Shown here piece after piece: positions 1 to 8,286 of a DNA stretch of 64,000 nt. Origin of the DNA: an uncultured Coriobacteriales bacterium (GTDB lineage: Bacteria; Actinomycetota; Coriobacteriia; Coriobacteriales; UMGS124). How positions within the stretch are numbered: position 1 is the first letter of the stretch; each line of letters starts with the position of its first letter. Location of the stretch: contig CABQHM010000002.1 in the NCBI GenBank assembly GCA_902464015.1, forward strand, positions 1-64,000. The letters are read 5' to 3'. The position numbers and the translations under genes were made by a program. The notes beneath the pieces were generated by a model. That model worked only from the letters and a program-made list of their open reading frames with translations, was not told the origin of the DNA and did no database searches.

Positions 1-248
1 GTGCTGGCCAGCTCTTCTTCGGAAAGCACGCAGCCGGTCTCGACCTTCGCGGCTTCACTCGCACGCAAGGTGAGCTCATATCCGCGCAGGCGCACCTGCA
101 GCGGGTCGCCCATGGGCGCCACTTTCTGCAGAGTGACCACAACGCCTGGTATCAGGCCCATGTCGAGCAGGTGGCGACGCAGTTCGCCCTCCCCCGCAAC
201 CGCCGTTACACGTGCGCTTTGCCCTGGGGCAAGCGAGTCAAGTGCCAT
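1..248 (-). CDS. feoA: FeoA-domain protein, 5' part (runs off the window)
   Basis: Reading the minus strand from the ATG at 248 gives an open frame to the window edge, beginning MALDSLAPGQSARVTAVAG and continuing through a DMGLIPG turn and a GYELTLR strand. This is the typical small SH3-like FeoA fold, which helps the FeoB ferrous-iron transporter at the inner face of the membrane. A purine-rich ribosome site (GGAAG) lies about 8 bases upstream of the ATG. About 82 codons are visible, so nearly a whole FeoA (75-90 residues) is present. Whether it stops just outside or is fused to FeoB cannot be seen. It is divergent from guaD; the 206-bp gap holds both promoters and no clear iron-regulator box. 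Confidence 0.8.
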   Translation of the reverse strand, partial: MALDSLAPGQSARVTAVAGEGELRRHLLDMGLIPGVVVTLQKVAPMGDPLQVRLRGYELTLRASEAAKVETGCVLSEEELAS

Positions 249-454
249 GATGTGCTTCCTTTTCCCTCTCCCAATTTCTCCGGGAGTCATCCTAGCAGAA
301 CAGTGGGCGCACAGTACCCGTAGGTGACATAAGCCACGGCACGTCCGTCCTTCTTTACTGGAACGGCAACAAGACAGGGGCCAGCAAACACAAAAGGAAT
401 TACAATTTATGCATTCTGAAAAAGGCGCCGCCCACGACAGCAAGGAGATTTCGC

Positions 455-1837
455 ATGTCCGCTACCATCTCGCCCACGGCTTTTCTTGGTTCGTTTTTCC
501 ACACGCCCCGCTACGGCGAGGTCGAGCTGCTTGAAAACGTGCTGATTGAGGTGGACGCGCGCGGCTTTATCACCGACGTGGTGCGCGCCGATGCCCCCGA
601 CTACGCCGCTCGCGTGGAGCACGCACGCAACGCCGGCACCCTCGTCGAGCTGGCGCAGGGCACCTACGGCCTGCCCGGCTTTGTGGATATGCACGTGCAC
701 GCCCCGCAGTGGCCCCAGGCAGGCGTCGCCCTCGACGAGCCGCTCGACGTGTGGCTCCAGAAGCGCACGTTCCCGCTTGAGGCGCGCTTCGCCGACCTCG
801 ACTTCGCCCGCCCCGTCTACCGCGACCTGGTAAGCCGCCTGCTCAGCCTGGGCACTACCACGACGGTGTACTTCGCCAGCAACGACCTGGCCTCCTCCAT
901 CGAGCTCGCGCGCATCTGCGCCGAGGGTGGCCAGCGCGCGCTCGTGGGCAAGGTCGTCATGGACGATCCGGCGGCAAACCCCGACTTCTACCGCGACGCC
1001 ACCACGGCTCAGGCCCTGGCAGACACCGAGACGCTGCTGGCCGAGGTCACCTCCATTGGCGCCGCAACGCGCCAGGGCGTCTACGGCGTGGTGACGCCGC
1101 GCTTCATCCCCAGCTGCACCGACGAGGGCCTTGCCGGCCTGGGCCGCATTGCTGAGAAGACGGGCGCCTACGTACAGTCGCACTGCGCCGAGGGGCAGTG
1201 GGAACAGAGTGTGGCGCCGGCCCGCTACGGCAAGTCCGATGCGCAGGCCCTCTACGACTTCGGCCTTCTGCGCGAGAAGTCGGTCATGGCGCACTGCACC
1301 TTCCTGTCTGAATCCGACGGCGAGCTTTTTGCCCGCTCGGGGGCCGCAGTGGCGCACTGCCCCGTCTCCAACTCCTACTTCGCCAACAGCGTGTGCCCGG
1401 TGCGCCGCCTGCGCGGCCAGGGCGTGCGCATGGGCCTGGCGACCGACATCTCCGGCGGTTTCTCGCCGAGCATGTACGAGAACATGCGCCACGCCATCAT
1501 GGTGTCGCGCATGCTGGAGGAGGGCGTTGACGCAAGTGTGCCGCCCGAGCAGCGCGGTCTGGGCACGGCGCGCATCACCTCGGCCGAGGCGCTCTGGCTG
1601 GCCACGGCCGGCGGCGGTGAGGCGCTGCGCCTGCCGGTGGGCACCTTCGAGCGCGGCCAGGCCTTCGACATGCAGGTGGTGGACACGCGCGCGGCCGGCG
1701 CCGACCTCACGGGCTTCAACGTGTTCACCGCCCCGCGCGACATCATCGACCGCATCATTTACCTTGCCACGCCCGAAAACGTGCGTCAGACCTGGGTGCA
1801 GGGTACCCTCGTGCACGACAGGAGCATGCTACGCTAA
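455..1837 (+). CDS. guaD: Guanine deaminase
   Basis: Amidohydrolase-superfamily enzyme of 460 residues, expected to deaminate guanine to xanthine in the cytoplasm (purine salvage or catabolism). The metal-binding HxH motif sits in GFVDMHVHAPQ (residues 75-85), followed by PRFIPSC, the metal-ligand QSHCAEG, AHCTFLS and the late LATDISGG aspartate, all in the usual order for GuaD. The ATG at 455 has an AAGGAG ribosome site 7 bases upstream. The next gene downstream on the same strand is an NCS2 nucleobase permease, which supports a purine role. A paired RNA structure lies between the two genes. Confidence 0.9.
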   Translation: MSATISPTAFLGSFFHTPRYGEVELLENVLIEVDARGFITDVVRADAPDYAARVEHARNAGTLVELAQGTYGLPGFVDMHVHAPQWPQAGVALDEPLDVWLQKRTFPLEARFADLDFARPVYRDLVSRLLSLGTTTTVYFASNDLASSIELARICAEGGQRALVGKVVMDDPAANPDFYRDATTAQALADTETLLAEVTSIGAATRQGVYGVVTPRFIPSCTDEGLAGLGRIAEKTGAYVQSHCAEGQWEQSVAPARYGKSDAQALYDFGLLREKSVMAHCTFLSESDGELFARSGAAVAHCPVSNSYFANSVCPVRRLRGQGVRMGLATDISGGFSPSMYENMRHAIMVSRMLEEGVDASVPPEQRGLGTARITSAEALWLATAGGGEALRLPVGTFERGQAFDMQVVDTRAAGADLTGFNVFTAPRDIIDRIIYLATPENVRQTWVQGTLVHDRSMLR

Positions 1838-1849
1838 TCTGCGCCGCAA

Positions 1850-1918
1850 CGCATCCGTGGGCGGGTTTGCTTTGGCTCACTGGTCGTGAAATACCAGTGT
1901 GAATCCGCCTACGGATGC
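1850..1918 (+). promoter_or_regulatory. Nested hairpin between guaD and the permease gene
   Basis: GCATCCGTGGGCGGGTT (from 1850) pairs over about 17 positions, two of them G-U or mismatched, with AATCCGCCTACGGATGC (ending 1918). Inside it CACTGGT pairs perfectly with ACCAGTG. There is no U-tract after the outer stem, so it is not a standard terminator of guaD. It may be a leader structure for the permease or an RNA-processing/stability element. It does not match the purine-riboswitch consensus that I know. Confidence 0.4.
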
Positions 1919-2037
1919 ATAAAACGCGGCTATGGTCGATAATCAATCCCGTTGTTGTACGTAAGGGAGCCGTCTCAAGACGGGCGCCTAAGGGGTGCCT
2001 GATCGTCGGCGGCACACATCAAGGGAGAGACGAAAGA

Positions 2038-3444
2038 GTGAGCGAGAGCACAACCGCGCAGGTAGATACTGCCAATGAGGCGGCCAACGGCATCACGGTC
2101 GGCGTCGATGCCAAGCTGCCTTGGGGAAAGGCGCTGCTGCTGGGCCTGCAGCACGTTTTGGCCATGGACTCCTACATGCCGCCCTTCATCATCGCCACGG
2201 CGCTGGCGCTGGCCCCCACGGCCTCCACGGCCCTGATTCAGTCCACCTTCCTGGGCGCGGGCGTGGCCTCGCTCATCCAGGTGTTGTTCTTCCTGCGCAT
2301 GCCCGTGTGCCAGGGCCCCTCGTACGTACCCGTGGGAGCGGTCATCGGCCTGTACTTTGGCGCCAACGGCTTCGACACCGTCTTCGGCGCATGTCTGGTA
2401 GGCGCCGCGTGCATGGTGCTCTTCGGACTGTCAGGCCTGTATAAGCGCGTCGTGCACCGCTTCATCCCGCCCATCGTGAGCGGCACCGTCATCATGATCG
2501 TGGGTCTCACGCTTCTGCCCACCGCCTTCTCGAGCAACATCTTCGTCGAGGGCAACAGCCTTTCCATGGGCCAGAACATCCTGCTGGCCTGCATCTCCGC
2601 CACCGTCATGATCGCCTTCTCCATGCTGGGCGTTTACCGCCCTCACCTGGGCAAGACGCTGCGTGTGTGCTCGGTCATCATCGCCCTGCTCACGGGCTCC
2701 ATCGCCGCCGCCTGCATGGGCGGTCTGGACCTTTCGAGCGTGGCCGCCGCACCCCTGTTCAGCCTGCCCAACGTGGCCTTCGTGAACTACGGCCTGTCGT
2801 TTGACATCTCCGCCATCCTCACGATGCTCGTCATCTATATGGTGCTTCTCGCTGAGACCACCGGTACCTGGTATGCCGTGAGCTCCGTTGTGGGCAAGCC
2901 CATGACCGACGAGCAGATCAACCGCGGCGTCATCGGCGAGGGCCTGGGGTGCCTCGTGGGCTCGCTTTTGGGCACCACGCCCGTGACCGGCTACTCCACC
3001 AACGCAGGCATCATCTCCATCACCGGTGTGGCCAGCCGCCGCGTGTTCGTGATGGCCTCGGTGTGGCTCATCGCGCTTTCGTTCGTCGGCAAGCTGTCCG
3101 CCCTCATCATGGCCATCCCCGCCTCCGTCATCGGCGGCGTGTTCGCCGTGGTGTGCGCCATCATCCTGCTCAACGGCTTCCGTCAGATCAAGGGCGAGCC
3201 GCTCAGCGAGCGTCAGCTCTACATCATCGGCGTGCCGATCGCCGTGGCCGTGGGTCTGCTCAACATTCCCGCCGACCTGCTGAACACCGTGCCCGAGATG
3301 GCGCAGTACCTGCTCAACTCCCCCATCGCCGTCAGCGCTATCGTGTGCATCGTGCTCAACAAGGTCCTGCCCGAGCGCACCGCCGCCGAGAAGCGCAGCG
3401 AGCAGGGGCAGCAGAGCCAGGCCGAGATGTCCGCGCGGGCGTAA
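2038..3444 (+). CDS. NCS2-family nucleobase (xanthine/uracil-type) permease
   Basis: Polytopic membrane protein of about 468 residues. It shows NCS2 hallmarks: an N-terminal LQHVLAMDSYMPPFII segment, the CQGPSYVPVGA signature of the UraA/PbuX family, and the substrate-loop region TPVTGYSTNAGIISITGVASR. It should import a purine or pyrimidine base by cation symport; the neighbouring guaD favours xanthine or guanine. The open frame extends upstream to 1915, but the GTG at 2038 is preferred because AAGGGAGAG lies about 10 bases before it and the extra N-terminus looks non-coding. A strong terminator follows at 3587-3630. Confidence 0.87.
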   Translation: MSESTTAQVDTANEAANGITVGVDAKLPWGKALLLGLQHVLAMDSYMPPFIIATALALAPTASTALIQSTFLGAGVASLIQVLFFLRMPVCQGPSYVPVGAVIGLYFGANGFDTVFGACLVGAACMVLFGLSGLYKRVVHRFIPPIVSGTVIMIVGLTLLPTAFSSNIFVEGNSLSMGQNILLACISATVMIAFSMLGVYRPHLGKTLRVCSVIIALLTGSIAAACMGGLDLSSVAAAPLFSLPNVAFVNYGLSFDISAILTMLVIYMVLLAETTGTWYAVSSVVGKPMTDEQINRGVIGEGLGCLVGSLLGTTPVTGYSTNAGIISITGVASRRVFVMASVWLIALSFVGKLSALIMAIPASVIGGVFAVVCAIILLNGFRQIKGEPLSERQLYIIGVPIAVAVGLLNIPADLLNTVPEMAQYLLNSPIAVSAIVCIVLNKVLPERTAAEKRSEQGQQSQAEMSARA

Positions 3445-3586
3445 GCGAGAAGACCGGCAGCACGAAGCGGGCGAATGGGGACTTCGGCTCTCATTCGCCC
3501 TCGCCAAAAGGCGGGACCAACGGTACAAGCGCTACCGGGCGCTTCAAGTTCCGGGCTCGCCTTCCCCAAATGTTATCGCGCACGTT

Positions 3587-3630
3587 AAAAAGCGCGCTTC
3601 CCACAAGTTCGGGAGGCGCGCTTTTTCTTT
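3587..3630 (+). terminator. Rho-independent terminator of the NCS2 permease gene
   Basis: AAAAAGCGCGC followed by TTCCC pairs with GGGAGGCGCGCTTTTT, and the right arm ends in a T-rich tract (CTTTTTCTTTT). The A-tract on the left makes it potentially active on the minus strand too. It lies 143 bases after the permease stop codon. Confidence 0.8.
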
Positions 3631-3681
3631 TGGGCGAGACAGACGGGCGCGCACGGGCTGAAAAAGGTCAAGCTTCTAGGA

Positions 3682-3769
3682 TTAACATACATTTCAGGAT
3701 TTCAAAAAACCTGCCAACTGGTGTTTTGCTGATTTAACATACATCTCACCAGTTGAAATGTATGTTAAT
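3682..3769 (+). repeat. Three-armed ~87-bp repeat, copy A
   Basis: It opens with TTAACATACATTTC. A central arm TTTAACATACATCTC follows, and it closes with GAAATGTATGTTAA, the inverse of the first arm. The middle has the conserved stretch CCAACTGGTGTTTTG. In this copy CAACTGGTG can also pair with CACCAGTTG near the right end. Five further copies occur at 7800, 21057, 37043/38407 (split by the IS), 43974 and 45296. All are intergenic. Confidence 0.85.
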
Positions 3770-3837
3770 CCTACCACATCCCCCAATAAACCACCTATAT
3801 CCGATAATTACCTTCTACCTGCCCAAATTTCCTTGCG

Positions 3838-3853
3838 TGTGAGTTTTTTCACA
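3838..3853. promoter_or_regulatory. CRP/FNR-type operator candidate upstream of the flavocytochrome gene
   Basis: TGTGAGTTTTTTCACA is an exact TGTGA-N6-TCACA palindrome, the consensus of CRP-type sites. The flanking G and C extend the dyad to GTGTGA...TCACAC (3837-3854). It lies 168 bases before the ATG at 4021. The remaining 3445-4020 gap holds only the terminator at 3587 and repeat copy A; no gene is visible. Confidence 0.5.
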
Positions 3854-4020
3854 CTCCACGCGCGGGCCATTTCATACGCCGTCGGACGAATATGAGCAGC
3901 CAACGTGGATGCATGCTGTGAATCGACGAGCCGCACGGCCTGGGACACCCCCGACAGGGTCGCACGGCAAACAGCCTGCCCGCAAACATTGAGTTGCAGG
4001 CACACGAGGAAGAGGGAATT

Positions 4021-5727
4021 ATGGACTCCACGAACACCAGCACTCGCAATGTCGCACTGACCCGTCGCGCATTTGTCACAGGTGCGCTCGGCGCCGGCCT
4101 TGTCGCTTTCGCAGGCATGGGCGCACTTTCCCAGACCATGACGGCCCAGGCAGAAGAGTCCTCCGCCGCCCAGGACGGCCCCGACTATGACATCGTCATC
4201 ATCGGTGCCGGTGGCGCAGGCATGACCGCCGCCATGAGCGCGCACGACGGCGGTGCCCGCGTGCTGCTTATCGAGAAGATGGCCGTGGCCGGCGGCAACA
4301 CCGTGTGCGCTGAGGGCGGCATGAACGCCTGCTGCACCAAGGTTCAGGAGGCAGAGGGCATTGAGGACAGCGTCGAGCTCTTCGCCAACGACACCTTCGA
4401 GGGTGGCCATGAGCTGGGCAACATGGACCTCATCACCTTCATGTGCGAGAACTCCAACGCCGCCCTCGAGCGTCTGGAGGAGCGCGGCATGTTCCTCACG
4501 AAGCTCTCCACTTCCGGCGGCGCCTCAGTCAAGCGCATCCATCGTCCCGAGGACGGCGAGGCCGTGGGTACCTACCTCGTGCGCCACATGTGTGAGCAGT
4601 GCGAGCAGCGCAACGTTGCCGCCGTGACGCAGATGCGCGCCGACGAGCTCCTCGTCGACGACAGCGGTACCGTGTGCGGCGTGCGCGCCACCGACCTGCG
4701 CACGGGTGCCAGCGTCACTTACAACGCCAAGGCTGTCATTGTGACCGCCGGCGGCTTCGGCGCCAACCATGAAATGCTCGCCCAGTACCGCCCCGAGCTG
4801 CTCAACGCCGTCACCACCAACCAGCCCGGCGCAACGGGCGACGGCATCCTGCTGGCCCAGGCCATCGGTGCCGACACGGTGGACATCGACCAGATCCAGG
4901 TGCACCCCACCGTTGAGCAGGGCACTGCAACCCTTCTTTCCGAGGGCATCCGCGGCGACGGCGCCGTGCTCGTCAACAAGGACGGCCAGCGCTTCACCAA
5001 CGAGCTTCTGACCCGCGACAAGGTCTCCGCCGCCGAGTGGGAGCAGCCCGAGGGCTGGGCTTACGCCGTGTTCGACAAGAAGGTCTATGACTCTAACAAA
5101 TCGGTGGAGAGCAAGTTTGTGAGCAAGGGTCTTGCCCTTGTCGCCGACACCATCGAGGAGCTCGGCCAGCTCATGGACACCGACGCCGAGGCCTTTGTCC
5201 AGACCATCGCCACGTACAACGACGCTATCGCCAACGGTGAGGATGACCCCATGGGCCGCGAAAAGGCCCGCGAGTCCATCGTGGACGCCCCGTTCTACGC
5301 GATCAAGGTGGCCCCCGGCATCCACCACACCATGGGCGGCCTGCGCATTAACACCGACACCGAGGTGCTCAACGCCGACGGCAAGGCCATTCCCGGCCTG
5401 TTCGCAGCTGGCGAGGTCACGGGCGGCATCCACGGCGGCAACCGCCTGGGCGGCAACGCAATCTGCGATATCAACGTCTTCGGCCATCAGGCTGCCATGA
5501 GCGCCCTGACCTACCTGGGCATCGCGGCCGTCGACCGCGAGGCGCTTATCGAGATGACCGAAGTCGAAGGCCAACTCAACCAGCATGCCACGCAGCACGG
5601 CACCACTGCTTGCACCGACTGCCACCGCGTGGATGCTGCGCCTGTGCTCACCTGCACGCAGTGCCACGACGACGCCGTGACCCCCGAGGGCTGGCTCACC
5701 TGGGAAGAGGCCCAGCAGGAGGGCTAA
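4021..5727 (+). CDS. Tat-exported fumarate-reductase-like flavocytochrome with C-terminal haem motifs
   Basis: 568 residues. The N-terminus carries a Tat signal: twin arginine R15-R16 in TRRAFVTG, then a hydrophobic stretch and a likely cut after MTAQA. The FAD dinucleotide fold follows (DIVIIGAGGAGMTAA), then GGNTVCAEGG, the active-site stretch GIRGDGAVLVNKDGQRFTN, a HHTMGGLRIN segment and GEVTGGIHGGNRLGGNA, as in fumarate and urocanate reductases. The last 40 residues contain two c-type haem motifs, CTDCH (531) and CTQCH (545), replacing an N-terminal cytochrome or FMN-binding domain. The ATG at 4021 follows GAGGAAGAGGG. It probably reduces a double-bond acceptor outside the membrane, with electrons entering through the haems. 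The membrane LuxR gene downstream is the likely regulator. The substrate cannot be named. Confidence 0.85.
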   Translation: MDSTNTSTRNVALTRRAFVTGALGAGLVAFAGMGALSQTMTAQAEESSAAQDGPDYDIVIIGAGGAGMTAAMSAHDGGARVLLIEKMAVAGGNTVCAEGGMNACCTKVQEAEGIEDSVELFANDTFEGGHELGNMDLITFMCENSNAALERLEERGMFLTKLSTSGGASVKRIHRPEDGEAVGTYLVRHMCEQCEQRNVAAVTQMRADELLVDDSGTVCGVRATDLRTGASVTYNAKAVIVTAGGFGANHEMLAQYRPELLNAVTTNQPGATGDGILLAQAIGADTVDIDQIQVHPTVEQGTATLLSEGIRGDGAVLVNKDGQRFTNELLTRDKVSAAEWEQPEGWAYAVFDKKVYDSNKSVESKFVSKGLALVADTIEELGQLMDTDAEAFVQTIATYNDAIANGEDDPMGREKARESIVDAPFYAIKVAPGIHHTMGGLRINTDTEVLNADGKAIPGLFAAGEVTGGIHGGNRLGGNAICDINVFGHQAAMSALTYLGIAAVDREALIEMTEVEGQLNQHATQHGTTACTDCHRVDAAPVLTCTQCHDDAVTPEGWLTWEEAQQEG

Positions 5728-5904
5728 GGCGACAAGGCCGAGCCGCAAGGCTAAAGCGGTCGAGTAAGACTCTACTTTAGGCAGAGACCAGCAGGGGGTT
5801 AAGGCGCAACAAGGTCAAAGCCGACGAGGCAGTCTCTATCTGGACAAGCCCGCCTCATACACCTCAGGCATCCCCCATATCTCATCATCCCCCTTCCTTC
5901 TCGC

Positions 5905-5930
5905 CGCACCCAGTTCCCCCACTGGGTGCG
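5905..5930 (+). terminator. Hairpin after the flavocytochrome gene
   Basis: CGCACCCAGT and ACTGGGTGCG form a perfect 10-bp stem with a TCCCCC loop, 178 bases after the stop codon and followed by GCGGGACTCTTTGC. There is no clean U-tract, so termination strength is uncertain. No gene is visible in the rest of the 5728-6136 gap, which must also hold the promoter of the LuxR gene. Confidence 0.5.
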
Positions 5931-6136
5931 GCGGGACTCTTTGCATCCGCCAACCAAGGTGGTGCTCCCCCGGGCAGTCAATCGGCGCGGCCGCACATCG
6001 CCCGCCTTTCTGCAATCGTGAATCACACGTCCCCGCACTGCGATGGTTGATGCGATTGCATTTCTCATGGGCTATACTCTCCCCTGATTACACGGCATTT
6101 TTGAGGGTTCGGGCCCGCCTGGGAGGAAGGCAGAGC

Positions 6137-7789
6137 ATGCAACAAAGGGACGGCCGCGTGCCACGAGGGACAAACAAGGCATCGTGGTCGCTGTTTGCGC
6201 ATCGGTTTGCCCCACTGTTCTCCTGCAGTTTTCTCGGCCTCGCCGCAATACGCGTGTGGCTGCAGTGCTGCGTGTACGACCTCTATGCCGCCACTGATTC
6301 GGGTATGGCGACCGTTGCCATCAACCTGACCCGTGGCATCGTGACCCTTGTGCTCATGACAGTCTTCGCTCGTCGCACATTCTCCCCGCAGGCCCAAAAT
6401 CGCCTGGGTGTAGCAAGCGCCATCCTTATGACATGCGGGTGCATGTTGCTCCTGGCGGCAAGCGAGACAACAACTCCCCTGCTAGGCTGGGTCGCATGCA
6501 TGCTTTCGGCTCTTGGCGTGGTATGGGGCGGCGGTATGTGGATCACCTTCTACGAGCGGCTCAATCCCAAAGAGTCGCTGCTCTATGCCTTCTCGGCACT
6601 GTCCCTGAGCTGCCTGGCCGGACTCGTACTCGGTTTTCTCCCCAAATCGCTGACCATGCTCGTGGGCGTCTTCATGCCCGCCCTGTCGCTTGTGACCTTT
6701 CGCGCTGCGATGCGAGACCTCGATGAGAGAGGTATCGCAGAATGTGCGCCAAATGCAGCCTCGTGCCAGGCCACACCCCTCCCCTATTCCCGCGAATTCC
6801 ATGTCACGGGCGTGCGGTTTCTTGCAGGCATCGCCCTGTTCAGCCTCGCCTTGGGTTTCGCGCGCGGCTTTCCCTACGGCCAAGCCATAGAGCTTCCCGT
6901 CGCGATGCGAGTGCTTCATCAGCTGTTGACCTGCTTGTTGTGCACAGGCGTGTGGTGGTGGGTTCTGGTCAAGGGGCAGAGTCTGCGTCTCTCGGCGTTG
7001 TGGAACATGCCTTTGGCGTTGCTTGTCACCGGTGTGCTCCTGCTCGCCTGCCTCACCCCGCAGCTCATGCAACTAGGTTCTGCGCTAGTCACCGTCGCGA
7101 ACACATTCACACTCGCCGTGTTGTGGTACATCAGCTACGACGTGGCGCGCAATATGCATGCGCCGAGCTACCTTGTGCTGGGCACCGTTTGGGTCGTTCA
7201 CCAAGTACCCCGCGAGGTAGGGCGTCTCATTGCCATGGGCGTGGGACCCTACGATTCCTCGCCCATGCTCGTCGCCATGTGCATGATTGTGCTGCTTGCC
7301 GGCAGCATGTTTTTACTGATAAGCAACTCGACGCCTCTCACGCGACCGCTTTTCGCCGATATAAACCGCCCGGACACTTCAAGCAGCTTTTCCCAGAAGC
7401 AAGGCGCATCTCAGGACGACACGCGCGCGTCTGCCGTTCTCAACACAGGCACCAGCAACACCCCTGGCACGACGAGCGGCACTCCTTGCACAGCTGCGAA
7501 CGGTGGGGTGCCGACAATCGCGAGCGCATCATCAGCGAGCCCCGCCTTGGCATCGGCTGCCGATGACATCGAAACGCGACTTTTGCTGATGGGCAGGCAT
7601 TACAATCTCACACGCCGCGAGATAGACATCGCGCGCCTTCTGATTCGCGACCTCAGCAAAGCGCAAATCGGCGAGGCTCTGTGCTTGTCCGAAAGCACCG
7701 TGCGCACCCATGCGCGCAACCTCTATGCCAAGCTCGACGTGCATAGCCGCGAGCAACTCAAAGAGCTTGTGGAGGCGTTTTACAACTAG
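6137..7789 (+). CDS. Membrane-embedded LuxR-type transcriptional regulator
   Basis: About 550 residues. Roughly the first 400 form a dozen hydrophobic segments. A low-complexity Ser/Thr/Ala linker follows, then a C-terminal LuxR helix-turn-helix of the form LTRREIDIARLLIRDLS...ESTVRTHARNLYAKL. The ATG at 6137 is chosen because GGGAGGAAGG lies 6-9 bases upstream; the frame stays open to 6047 without a ribosome site. Regulators of this architecture are common in Eggerthellales next to exported flavoprotein reductases, and this one follows the flavocytochrome gene. The sensed signal is unknown; direct sensing through the membrane domain is an inference. Confidence 0.8.
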   Translation: MQQRDGRVPRGTNKASWSLFAHRFAPLFSCSFLGLAAIRVWLQCCVYDLYAATDSGMATVAINLTRGIVTLVLMTVFARRTFSPQAQNRLGVASAILMTCGCMLLLAASETTTPLLGWVACMLSALGVVWGGGMWITFYERLNPKESLLYAFSALSLSCLAGLVLGFLPKSLTMLVGVFMPALSLVTFRAAMRDLDERGIAECAPNAASCQATPLPYSREFHVTGVRFLAGIALFSLALGFARGFPYGQAIELPVAMRVLHQLLTCLLCTGVWWWVLVKGQSLRLSALWNMPLALLVTGVLLLACLTPQLMQLGSALVTVANTFTLAVLWYISYDVARNMHAPSYLVLGTVWVVHQVPREVGRLIAMGVGPYDSSPMLVAMCMIVLLAGSMFLLISNSTPLTRPLFADINRPDTSSSFSQKQGASQDDTRASAVLNTGTSNTPGTTSGTPCTAANGGVPTIASASSASPALASAADDIETRLLLMGRHYNLTRREIDIARLLIRDLSKAQIGEALCLSESTVRTHARNLYAKLDVHSREQLKELVEAFYN

Positions 7790-7799
7790 AAGGCGCAAT

Positions 7800-7885
7800 T
7801 AACACGCATTTCGCAAATTCGAAAAATGCGCCAACTGGGGTTTTGATAAAATAGCATACATCTCAACTGTTGAAATGCATGTTAT
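7800..7885 (+). repeat. Three-armed ~87-bp repeat, copy B
   Basis: Begins TTAACACGCATTTCG, has the conserved core GCCAACTGGGGTTTTGATAA and a central AGCATACATCTC arm, and ends GAAATGCATGTTAT. It has the same orientation as copies A, C and F, and lies ten bases after the LuxR stop codon. The outer arms carry compensating changes: CGCATTTC on the left and GAAATGCATG on the right. Confidence 0.8.
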
Positions 7886-7935
7886 TTCTCTTCGAATCGA
7901 CAATAGCGCCCTGCGGACTGCCGGCGGCGGCCCGC

Positions 7936-8286
7936 CTACTCCCCCAGGGCTTCAACTGTCTCGTTGTAAGCCTTGCGCAGCTGCGCCATAAGCGGCTCGA
8001 CGTCGACACCTTCGAGAACACAGGGGCGCAAAGCCTCAGTGAGCTCGACAGCCGGAGCCGCTAGGTTGGAAAGCCCCAGGTTGAGCGCCACACCCTTGAG
8101 CGTATGGGCGGCTCGGAACGCCGCCTTGGCATCGTGGGCCGCAAGGGCATCTTCCAGCTGGGAAAAGCTTTCGTCTTGCACGAATTTGCCCGCAAAGCGC
8201 TCCACGAGGGCCGGTGATCCCAAACGGCTTGCAACGTCATCGAAATCGGCCCCGATCCGCTCGTATATCGCGCGAATGTCACTCAT
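7936..8286 (-). CDS. HPt-domain phosphotransfer protein
   Basis: A 116-residue single-domain protein. The phosphorylatable histidine lies in RAAHTLKGVALNLGLSNL, followed by AAPAVELTEALR, the usual four-helix HPt pattern. The start ATGAGTGA overlaps the stop of the hybrid kinase gene by 8 bases, so the two are translationally coupled. It should carry phosphate from the kinase receiver domain to a final response regulator that is not in this window. Confidence 0.88.
   Translation of the reverse strand: MSDIRAIYERIGADFDDVASRLGSPALVERFAGKFVQDESFSQLEDALAAHDAKAAFRAAHTLKGVALNLGLSNLAAPAVELTEALRPCVLEGVDVEPLMAQLRKAYNETVEALGE

Noticed and set aside
1838..2037. Purine riboswitch before the NCS2 permease
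   Set aside because: The conserved loop and junction sequences of the purine riboswitch are not present; only the nested hairpin is reported.
1915..2037. Longer N-terminus of the NCS2 permease from 1915
   Set aside because: It overlaps the hairpin region, lacks a ribosome site and does not look like a transporter N-terminus; the GTG at 2038 is better supported.
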